DNA of 14,259 bases from VGBK01 sp964548475 (GTDB taxonomy: Bacteria > Actinomycetota > Acidimicrobiia > Spongiisociales > UBA11373). A program made the position numbers and the translations under genes. The DNA is taken from the NCBI GenBank assembly GCA_964548475.1, contig CAZJRF010000047.1:1-14259 (forward strand), given 5' to 3'. Shown here piece after piece: positions 1 to 6,664 of the stretch; the stretch's first letter is position 1, and every line of letters begins with the position of its first letter. Below the pieces are notes generated by a model. It made no database searches. It saw only the letters and a program-made list of their open reading frames with translations, and had not been told where the DNA came from.

Positions 1-355
1 ACGGATGGTTGACGCGGGCAGCGACCTGCGCCCAGATCGCGGCGTCGGTCAGGGTCAGGTTGATGAAACCCGGACCCGAGACCTCGGCCCGGGCCACCAG
101 CCCGGCCGGGGACGCGTCGTCCTGTGCCCCGTCCGCCCGGTGGAGGGACGCGACGAGGTCGGCGGCGATGTCACCGGGGCGACGTCGGGCCTTCTTGGCC
201 AGGCCGAGGGCGGCGTTGGCCTGCAGGTCGGCGTGGTCGGAGGGCCGCACGAGCGGGTCGGCGTCCGCGTGGTCGGGCAGGGTGGCGGCGATGGCTCGTC
301 GCAGCGCGTCGTGGACCTGGGAGGCCAACGAGACGACGGCGCGCTGCTGGGACAT
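1..355 (-). CDS. argS: Arginyl-tRNA synthetase, N-terminal part (cut by window edge)
   Basis: This frame starts with ATG at 355 and stays open to base 1, giving 118 residues of a protein that continues outside the window. ArgS charges tRNA-Arg with arginine in the cytoplasm. The visible part matches the ArgS N-terminal (Add-1) domain, which binds the tRNA D-loop: near residues 39-54 it reads SDHADLQANAALGLAKKARR, and near residues 95-105 it has the hallmark VSGPGFINLTLTD. The class I signature motifs would lie beyond the edge. An AGGAG ribosome-binding site at 364-368, eight bases upstream, fixes the start. The gene lies 227 bases downstream of the Gln-rich membrane protein on the same strand and probably has its own promoter. 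A GATACT-like -10 in the gap (minus strand, near 405) is possible but unproven. The call is firm despite the truncation. Confidence 0.93.
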   Translation of the reverse strand, partial: MSQQRAVVSLASQVHDALRRAIAATLPDHADADPLVRPSDHADLQANAALGLAKKARRRPGDIAADLVASLHRADGAQDDASPAGLVARAEVSGPGFINLTLTDAAIWAQVAARVNHP

Positions 356-582
356 TCGGGCTGCTCCTGATCCGGGTGTTCGGGGTGGGCAAGATGCGCG
401 GTCAGTATCCCAGCGGTCGAAGGGCCCCGGCCCCGGCGTCCGTGTGGGGCCTGATCCGCCAGGTGGACGCCGTCGTCCCCCGGGGGCGGCCGCATCCGCG
501 CCCTCGCGGGCCGGCACACGGCCCCAATCCCGCCGCCGCCCGCATTCACGCGGGGCGAAGGCGGGGGGTGCCTGAGTGGAGG

Positions 583-1516
<934 letters not shown>

Positions 1517-1520
<4 letters not shown>

Positions 1521-2140
1521 CTCGACCTCGTTACCGATGGATTGCCCTCTGGGGTTACGGTGCTGATGGAGCGACGCAGCTTTTCGAGTCCGCGCCGCTG
1601 CAGAGCCTTCACTGCCCCGGGCCGCCGGCCGACGATGGCGGCAACCTCATCCACGCTGAGGTCCCCCACCACCCGGAGGAGGAGGACGTCACGCTGCTCC
1701 GGGGTGAGGGTGGCCAGCAGGGCGATCACTTCGCCGGTGGTGAGCTGCTCCAGGGCTTCCGCCTCGGTGTCTCCGATCCCCAGCGCCCTCTCCGGCACCT
1801 TGCCGGGATCGACGGGGCGGCGGGTGCGGTAGCGGCGCTCGTCCACCACGCGGTGATGCGCCACGGTGAAGATCCAGGATCGGAACGCGGCGTAGTCGCC
1901 ACGGAAGGTGCCCAGGTTGCGAGCCACCTGTAGGAACACCTCGCCGACCAGGTCCTCGGGTTCGGCAGCTCCGCGGCTGCGGAGGTAGCCGAGCACCGGC
2001 CCGGCGATGTCGTCGTATAGACGCGACCAGGCCCACTCGGCTCCCGTCTGGGCCGCCTCAAGCACCGATGTGAACTGGGCCTGGTCCAAATGCCTTCGCC
2101 GTTCTACCCCAGTATCTCGCTTCCGTAACCGTTCGGACAC
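1517..2140 (-). CDS. ECF-type RNA polymerase sigma factor (first of two)
   Basis: This 207-residue protein has the two-domain layout of ECF sigma factors. Region 2 spans roughly residues 25-110: the -10-recognition core includes the acidic AEPEDLVGEVFLQVARN stretch followed by FRSWIFTVAHHRVVDERR. Region 4 is a helix-turn-helix around residues 138-190, with LTPEQRDVLLLRVVGDLS followed by VDEVAAIVGRRPGAVKALQRRGLEKLR. It would direct RNA polymerase to promoters of a small regulon, presumably held in check by the membrane protein encoded next, whose start overlaps this stop as ATGA. The start is taken as GTG at 2140. No strong Shine-Dalgarno is visible, and a TTG further in (residue 18, HLDQAQF) is a weaker alternative. 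The arsC gene ends 51 bases upstream on the same strand and could share a transcript. The target genes cannot be told from the sequence. Confidence 0.88.
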
Positions 2141-2191
2141 ACCGGCGGGGTACGGGGGGATCGCGCCACCGGGCCCGGGCGGTCGTTTGGC

Positions 2192-2605
2192 CTAAGCCGG
2201 CGGGCTTCCGAGCGTGGCGAGCAGGCCCCGGACCCGCTGCTCGATATCGTCGCGGATGATGCGGACTTGATCCAGGGACCGGCCGTGGGGGTCGGCCACC
2301 TCCCAGTCCTCGTAGCGCTTGCCCGGATAGAAGGGGCAGGTGTCGCCGCAGCCCATGGTCACCACGACATCGGCAGAGCGCAGCCCTTCCTCGGTCCACG
2401 CCCGGGGACGTCGGCCCGATATGTCGAGGCCGACCTCGGCCATGGCGGCGGCCGCCATGGGGTTGACCTCATCGGCCGGGGCCGAGCCTCCCGACAGCAC
2501 CCGCACCCGGCCGGCGGCCAGGTGCTCCAGCCAGGCGGCGGCCATCTGGGATCGCCCGGCGTTGTGCACGCAGGCGAACAGAACGGTGGGCAGGGCCTCG
2601 GGCAT
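2192..2605 (-). CDS. arsC: Arsenate reductase, low-molecular-weight phosphatase type
   Basis: The 137-residue protein has the P-loop CVHNAGRSQMA at residues 12-22 (nucleophile Cys12, Arg18 in CX5R). It also has VTMGCGDTCPFYPGKR at 82-97, with two further cysteines (86 and 90), and the general-acid loop DPHGR with Asp105. In this family arsenate bound at the P-loop is reduced to arsenite, with electrons from thioredoxin or, in actinobacteria, from mycothiol/mycoredoxin. Which one applies here is not visible. The ATG at 2605 is preferred over longer readings because the P-loop normally sits about ten residues from the N-terminus and AAGGGA lies just upstream. No arsR, arsB or acr3 is in the window, so arsenic detoxification is inferred from family alone; a protein phosphatase role remains possible. 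It diverges from another LMW phosphatase 58 bases away. Confidence 0.87.
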   Translation of the reverse strand: MPEALPTVLFACVHNAGRSQMAAAWLEHLAAGRVRVLSGGSAPADEVNPMAAAAMAEVGLDISGRRPRAWTEEGLRSADVVVTMGCGDTCPFYPGKRYEDWEVADPHGRSLDQVRIIRDDIEQRVRGLLATLGSPPA

Positions 2606-2647
2606 CGTCCCTTCTCGACGCCCCGATTCCAGCGGGCCGTCGTCGCT

Positions 2648-2658
2648 ACCGTAACGGT
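2648..2658. promoter_or_regulatory. Small palindrome between the divergent phosphatase genes
   Basis: ACCGT-A-ACGGT is a perfect 5+1+5 palindrome six bases before the ATG of the plus-strand phosphatase, inside the 58-base region that must hold both divergent promoters. Its place fits an operator, but it is short, no cognate regulator is in the window, and it does not resemble known ArsR boxes. Confidence 0.25.
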
Positions 2659-2663
2659 CGGTG

Positions 2664-3104
2664 ATGCGTCTCCTGTTTGTCTGTACCGGCAACACCTGTC
2701 GCTCGGCGCTGGCCGAAGGGATCGCCCGGGCCCGCCTGGGGGCGGAGAGCGGGGTGACCTTGGAGAGCGCGGGGCTGTATGCCCTCGACGGCGCCCCGGC
2801 CACCGTCCACGCCCTGACGGTGGCCGGCGAAGCAGGGGCAGACCTCTCTTCTCATCGGGCGCGATTGGTCGGTCGGGACCTCGTCGATGCCGCCGACCGG
2901 ATCTACGTGATGACCCGGCTCCAGGCGGAGGCGCTGGGCCGGATGATCGGAGAGACCGGCCACCGGATGTCATTGCTCGACCCGGCCGGGGCGGACATCG
3001 CCGATCCCTACGGCGGCGACCTGGACACGTATCGCACCGTCCGGGATCAGATCACGGCGGCGGTGGAGAGGCGGCTAGAGGAGTGGCGGTCGGCCGGGGG
3101 TTGA
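2664..3104 (+). CDS. Low-molecular-weight protein tyrosine (or arginine) phosphatase
   Basis: The protein has 146 residues from the ATG; a GTG directly before it at 2661 is an equally readable start. The N-terminal P-loop CTGNTCRSALAEGIA gives the CX5RS catalytic motif with Cys7 and Arg13, followed by the second conserved half of the fold (RIYVMTR) and the general-acid loop DPYGGD. It hydrolyses phosphate from Tyr or Arg residues of cytoplasmic proteins. The second P-loop Cys (Cys12) and a Thr at the position that distinguishes arginine phosphatases such as YwlE (CTGNTCRS) favour the YwlE-like branch, but this is inference. No clear Shine-Dalgarno lies upstream, so the transcript may be short-leadered. 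The gene is divergent from arsC and ends 24 bases from the convergent asparagine-synthetase-like gene. Confidence 0.85.
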   Translation: MRLLFVCTGNTCRSALAEGIARARLGAESGVTLESAGLYALDGAPATVHALTVAGEAGADLSSHRARLVGRDLVDAADRIYVMTRLQAEALGRMIGETGHRMSLLDPAGADIADPYGGDLDTYRTVRDQITAAVERRLEEWRSAGG

Positions 3105-3128
3105 GGCACCGGGTCGGCCGAGAGCGTC

Positions 3129-4475
3129 TCAGGCGGTGGCCGGCGCTCCCTTGGTACGGCCCATCCAGTCCAGGTTCTCCAGCGTGCCGAAACGCTCGCG
3201 GAACACGCGGTAGTACATGAGCTCTTCCTTGCTGTTGAGCCGCCAGCCGTTGGGCAGGACGCGCTCGCTCTGGAAGTCTGCGTCGGAGATCTGCTCCTCG
3301 GCGTGGAGGGCCAGCAGGTCGTCGACTCCGGCGCCGCTCCAGAACTTCGCCTTCTTGCGGTGCAGCACTGGGTCGGGCAACTCGCCTTCCATGGCCCGGC
3401 GCAGGATCCACTTCTCCACGCCCTTCCGCAGCTTGTAGTCCACCGGGATGCTCAGCGCGTAATCGACCACCTCGGGGTCGGTGAAGGGCAGCCAGGCCAC
3501 CGTGCCGTGTGCCCCCGCGGTGCGATCCACTCTCTGCAGGGCGGTGTTGTGCAGGCGGCGGGTGATGTCGAGCAGTTCGTCCCGCAGCTCCTCGGGAGGG
3601 CAGTCGCGCAGGTACTCGTAGCCGGCGAAGAGCTCGTCTCCCGCCTCACCAGAGAGGACGGCCGGCACGCACTCGCCCGCCCGCCGGGCGGCGAGGAAGT
3701 TCAGCAGGCTCGACCGCACCAGCAGCGCGTCGAAGGACTCCAGGTGGTAGATGACGTCGGGCAGCACCGCCAGCAGGTCGGGCAGTCCCACCACTACCTC
3801 GTGGTGGTCGGTCTGCAGGTAGTCGGCGACCACCCGGGCGTAGTGGAGGTCGGGCGCGCCGGGGAGCCCGGCGGCGAAGGTGGGGAGCCGCTTCAGATGA
3901 GGACGGGCAAGAGCGGCCAGCGTGCTGGAGTCGAGGCCTCCCGATAACCAGGAGCCGACCTCGGTGCCGTTGACCCGTCGCTCGATCGATGCCTCCAGGC
4001 GCCGCCGCAGCTCGCGGGCCATGACGGCCGGGGAGTCGTCGCCCGGGGGCGGCGCCACCAGCGGGCGGCAAGGCTCGAACCGCTCGCGCGTGTAGCAGTG
4101 GCCGGGCGGGAATTCGTGGACGTCCCGGGTCACCTCGAGTAGGGCCTTGACCTCGGAGGCGAAGCAGAAGGATCCCTCGGGCGTGGTCCCGTAATAGAGG
4201 GGGGCAGCACCCAGCGGGTCCCGAATCACAGCCAGCTCTCCGTCCTGCGCTGCAGCCCGCGCGAAGCAGCTGTTCTCGCTTTCGTCGGCCGCCGTGTGAT
4301 GGTCCTGGAGCAGATCGGCGGAGGCGGTCTGGATGCCGGTCCACACCAGTCCCAGGGTTGCCTCGCCTTGCTGTTCGACCCGGCATCCGGCCGGGCCGCG
4401 ATGAGACAATTTGGCCAGCATCGCCTCAACCCGCGTCTCTTCTCCCGCGGCCGCTATCCCGGCTATGCCCGACAA
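3129..4475 (-). CDS. Asparagine synthetase-like protein with degenerate glutaminase domain
   Basis: The 448-residue protein has the AsnB two-domain layout. In the C-terminal synthetase domain the ATP pyrophosphatase loop is intact (LSGGLDSS, 177-184), as are SGEAGDELFAGY (275-286) and the KGVEKWILRR lysine region (351-360), so an aspartate-like carboxylate could be adenylated. The N-terminal domain begins MSGIAGI where active family members have MCGIAGI: the nucleophile Cys is Ser (TCG). HRGPDG is HRGPAG, and the NGEIYN block plus nearby residues are missing between HRGP (25-28) and RDPLG (85-89). Length is about 100 residues below E. coli AsnB. The enzyme probably uses free ammonia or has another substrate. 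The TTG start is well supported: an in-frame TGA lies directly before it and GGAGG sits eight bases upstream. No clear operon partner is visible. Confidence 0.83.
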   Translation of the reverse strand: MSGIAGIAAAGEETRVEAMLAKLSHRGPAGCRVEQQGEATLGLVWTGIQTASADLLQDHHTAADESENSCFARAAAQDGELAVIRDPLGAAPLYYGTTPEGSFCFASEVKALLEVTRDVHEFPPGHCYTRERFEPCRPLVAPPPGDDSPAVMARELRRRLEASIERRVNGTEVGSWLSGGLDSSTLAALARPHLKRLPTFAAGLPGAPDLHYARVVADYLQTDHHEVVVGLPDLLAVLPDVIYHLESFDALLVRSSLLNFLAARRAGECVPAVLSGEAGDELFAGYEYLRDCPPEELRDELLDITRRLHNTALQRVDRTAGAHGTVAWLPFTDPEVVDYALSIPVDYKLRKGVEKWILRRAMEGELPDPVLHRKKAKFWSGAGVDDLLALHAEEQISDADFQSERVLPNGWRLNSKEELMYYRVFRERFGTLENLDWMGRTKGAPATA

Positions 4476-4483
4476 TCAGACCA

Positions 4484-4488
4484 CCTCC
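4484..4488 (-). promoter_or_regulatory. Ribosome-binding site that fixes the TTG start of the AsnB-like gene
   Basis: GGAGG on the minus strand lies eight bases from TTG at 4475. Because an in-frame TGA immediately precedes this TTG, the site settles that the protein begins Met-Ser-Gly, with no Cys at position 2. Confidence 0.75.
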
Positions 4489-4766
4489 CGGTCTTCCCGG
4501 CGCGACGGCGCGGCGCCGCGAGGCTCGAACCACCGGAACCCGGCAGTCGGGGGAAGCCGGCACCGATTCCCCCGGCCCGGCGCCGTCTGCCGCCCCCCGC
4601 TAAGCAGCCGAATAGGCTCGCACCTGCGCGCTGCCACCGTCCCCGGCGGTCGGCGCGCCGCCGCTCGTCACCCTTCCATGATGGCAGGATGAGATCTGAG
4701 GCCAAATTTCGCGCCTTCGGCGGCCCGCGGGGGCAGGCCTTGCGTGGGGAGCGGCTCTCTGAGTGC
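4489..4766. other. Gene-free stretch between the AsnB-like and methyltransferase genes
   Basis: About 280 bases separate two minus-strand genes. Open frames here are extensions of shadow frames rich in Arg, Pro and Gly. No tRNA cloverleaf could be folded around the GGTTCGAGC-like string near 4525. Only short GC hairpins without a T-run are present, for example CGCC-TTC-GGCG near 4714. It should hold the 3' end of the sigma/methyltransferase transcript and the promoter of the AsnB-like gene, but I cannot place either. Confidence 0.5.
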
Positions 4767-5537
4767 CTAAGTGGCCCGGGGTCGGCAGTCGCGACAGGGG
4801 CGGAACCGGGCCCGGCCGGCAGCGCGAGCGTCGCGGAACTCGACCCGGTGCCGCGGGGTGATGCGCCGGGCATGGCGGCAAGTCGGGTAGCAGTAGATGC
4901 GGGTGCTGTCGCTGCCCAGGAAGCGCACCCCGGCGCCGGCCAGGCGTTCGTGGGCCTCGACGTCCAGGCCCTCCGCCTCCAGCAGCCGCCGCTTGTTGTG
5001 GTCGGTCCCCAGCGAGTAGCGCCCCAGGCGCCCGTCGGCGCGAACCACCCGGTGGCAGGGGACCACGAGAGGCACCGGGTTGGCGGCGAGGGCATTCCCC
5101 ACGGCCCGGCCGGCCCCCGGGCGCCCGATTTCGGCGGCCACCCAGGCGTAGGGGCGGATCTCGCCGGGCGGAATCTCGGCAGTCTTGCGTAGCACCGCCT
5201 CTTGGAATGGGCTGAGGCCGGCAGGGTCAAGGGGCACCCGGCCGGTCTTGCCGGCCGCCAGGGCGCGCTCTAGGGCGGCGGCGAACCGGGCCGGCGGCTC
5301 GCCCGGCAGGATCGGCCGGCCGCGGCGGGCCCGGTAGCACTCGGCGACGGCCTCCGGGTCGGCGGCCAGGTCGACCAGCGTGAGGCCCCTGCGGCTGAAA
5401 GCGATGAAGACGGGGCCGAGGGGGCTGGCCCGGATGACGTAATGGTCGGCGAGACCGGCGCGGTCGAGCACGGCCGGCAGGATGGCAGCCGGGGCTCTTG
5501 CTCGCAGGGCGGCCAGGCGGGCGGTCAGGTCGGTCAT
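4767..5537 (-). CDS. O6-alkylguanine-DNA methyltransferase with C-terminal Ada-type zinc domain
   Basis: The 256-residue protein has a methyltransferase domain at about residues 36-190. It contains FQEAVLRKTAEIPPGEI, the helix-turn-helix with GRPGAGRAVGNALAANP (Arg finger), and the active site VPCHRV with acceptor Cys161. In the family this Cys irreversibly takes alkyl groups from O6-alkylguanine. Residues 204-253 resemble the metal-binding domain of E. coli Ada: TRIYCYPTC, then RFRPCRDCRP, giving C216-X3-C220-X27-C248-X2-C251 (Ada has X3, X26, X2). In Ada this domain is N-terminal, repairs methylphosphotriesters and activates transcription. Here it is C-terminal and there is no AraC-type helix-turn-helix between. 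The ATG overlaps the stop of the sigma gene as ATGA, so both are translationally coupled. An alkylation-sensing role toward that sigma factor is inference; DNA repair is firm. Confidence 0.88.
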   Translation of the reverse strand: MTDLTARLAALRARAPAAILPAVLDRAGLADHYVIRASPLGPVFIAFSRRGLTLVDLAADPEAVAECYRARRGRPILPGEPPARFAAALERALAAGKTGRVPLDPAGLSPFQEAVLRKTAEIPPGEIRPYAWVAAEIGRPGAGRAVGNALAANPVPLVVPCHRVVRADGRLGRYSLGTDHNKRRLLEAEGLDVEAHERLAGAGVRFLGSDSTRIYCYPTCRHARRITPRHRVEFRDARAAGRARFRPCRDCRPRAT

Positions 5538-6112
5538 GGCTCTTCCTCCAGAGACTGGCGCAGGCGCTGCAGGCCGCGGTGCACATCTGACTTGACCGTC
5601 CCCGGGGGCCGGCCCAGGGCGGTGGAGATCTCGGCGTAGGAGAGGCCGGCGACGTGATGCAGGACCACCGCCGCGCGAGTGATCCAGGGGAGCCGCGACA
5701 GGTGATGGGCCAAACATTCCCGGTCGGCGGCGGCCAGGGCGGCCTGCTCGGGCCCGGGGGCCGGGTCGGGAGTGCCGGCCGGGTCTTCCCAGGGGCCCTC
5801 CGGCCGCCGGTGTTGCGCCCGGGCGTGATTGCGGCACAGGTTGAGGGCGATGGTCCACATCCACTCGCGCAGCCTGAGGCTCTGCACCTTTGGAGCCGGG
5901 TAGGTACCCAACGCCCGGTAGGCGCGCAGGAAGGCTTCCTGGGTCACGTCCTCGGCGGCGGCGCGTTCGCCGGTAAGGCGAAGGGCCCCCGAGTAGATGC
6001 CGTCTGCCAGAGCGCACACCAGTTGGGGGAACGCGGCATCTAGGTCGTCGGCCAGGGCGGCGGCCAGCCGGGCGAGTCCCGCAGTCTTGCCGTCCGTGCT
6101 GTCTTTCGTCAT
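5534..6112 (-). CDS. ECF-type RNA polymerase sigma factor (second), coupled to the methyltransferase
   Basis: This 192-residue sigma factor has region 2 at about residues 35-105 (GERAAAEDVTQEAFLRAYRA, then LREWMWTIALNLCRNHARAQ) and region 4 at about 138-190 (LPWITRAAVVLHHVAGLSYA, then EISTALGRPPGTVKSDVHRG). The linker is rich in Pro, Gly and Asp. The ATG at 6112 has GGGAG close upstream. The stop overlaps the start of the methyltransferase/Ada-domain gene, the position usually taken by an anti-sigma gene; no separate anti-sigma is present here. It probably transcribes its own operon and perhaps other DNA-repair genes in response to alkylation, but this is inference from coupling. The 99 bases upstream are shared with the divergent reductase-like gene, and I could not fix a promoter in them. 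Confidence 0.87.
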   Translation of the reverse strand: MTKDSTDGKTAGLARLAAALADDLDAAFPQLVCALADGIYSGALRLTGERAAAEDVTQEAFLRAYRALGTYPAPKVQSLRLREWMWTIALNLCRNHARAQHRRPEGPWEDPAGTPDPAPGPEQAALAAADRECLAHHLSRLPWITRAAVVLHHVAGLSYAEISTALGRPPGTVKSDVHRGLQRLRQSLEEEP

Positions 6113-6211
6113 GCCGCTCCCTGTTTACCAAGAACACCGGAGGGCGGCGAGCGGTTGCACTGCGCGCGGCAGGAGGCGTAGCGTCGGGGGTGCCGTCGTC
6201 ACGGAGGCCGG

Positions 6212-6664
6212 ATGTCGATCGGGAACGCCATGGTGGGCGGGGTGCTGCGCTCGCCGCTGCATCGGGTGATGAGCCGCTCTCTGATGCTCTTGACCTTTCA
6301 GGGACGCCGGACCGGGAAGGAGTACACGATCCCCGTCGCTTACGCCCGCTATGGGCCGGATGAGTTGGTGGTGGTGGCCGGTCGTCCCGAGGGGAAGACT
6401 TGGTGGACGAACATGCGAGGGCCGCTGCCCGTACGGGTGCGCCTGGGAGGCCGGGTCCTGCCCGGCTATGCCCGGCTGGTGCAGGGAGAGGAGGCTCTCT
6501 CCCGCCTCACCGCCTACCTGGAGAAACTGCCCCGGGCGGCCCGATCCCTGGAGATGACGCCCGATAGCGAGGGGCGGTTCTCCGCCGATGACGTGGCCCG
6601 CCTGGCTGGCCGGGTGCCGGTGGTGTCCGTCAAGCTGCAGACGGGGGGCCCGACTCAGCGCTGA
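6212..6664 (+). CDS. F420H2-dependent quinone reductase/nitroreductase family protein (DUF385-like)
   Basis: The 150-residue protein resembles the split-barrel deazaflavin/flavin-dependent reductases of actinobacteria (Ddn-like). It has LLTFQGRRTGKEYTIPVAYA (about residues 27-46), a following ELVVVAGRPEGKTWWTNMRG where family members have a phosphate-binding and Trp-Asn segment, and a VRVRLGGR strand with an acidic helix after it. Such proteins transfer hydride from F420H2 to quinones, nitro compounds or other small substrates in the cytoplasm. The exact cofactor cannot be read, since FMN- and F420-binding members look alike at this level. GGAGG at 6203-6207, four bases before the ATG, supports the start. 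It diverges from the sigma/methyltransferase operon, and its last ten bases overlap the 3' end of the convergent exporter gene. Confidence 0.68.
   Translation: MSIGNAMVGGVLRSPLHRVMSRSLMLLTFQGRRTGKEYTIPVAYARYGPDELVVVAGRPEGKTWWTNMRGPLPVRVRLGGRVLPGYARLVQGEEALSRLTAYLEKLPRAARSLEMTPDSEGRFSADDVARLAGRVPVVSVKLQTGGPTQR

Noticed and set aside
539..554. CCCGC-ATTCAC-GCGGG hairpin downstream of the Gln-rich protein gene as a terminator
   Set aside because: The stem is only five pairs, there is no T-run, and such GC hairpins are expected by chance at this base composition.
4510..4600. Possible tRNA on the minus strand, suggested by a GGTTCGAGC string
   Set aside because: The flanking bases do not pair into a T-arm stem, and no D-arm, anticodon arm or acceptor stem could be matched.
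4767..6137. A single 456-residue reading that would give the methyltransferase a 200-residue N-terminal extension
   Set aside because: The extension is the off-frame shadow of the sigma factor gene; the ATGA overlap and the normal methyltransferase N-terminus support the start at 5537.
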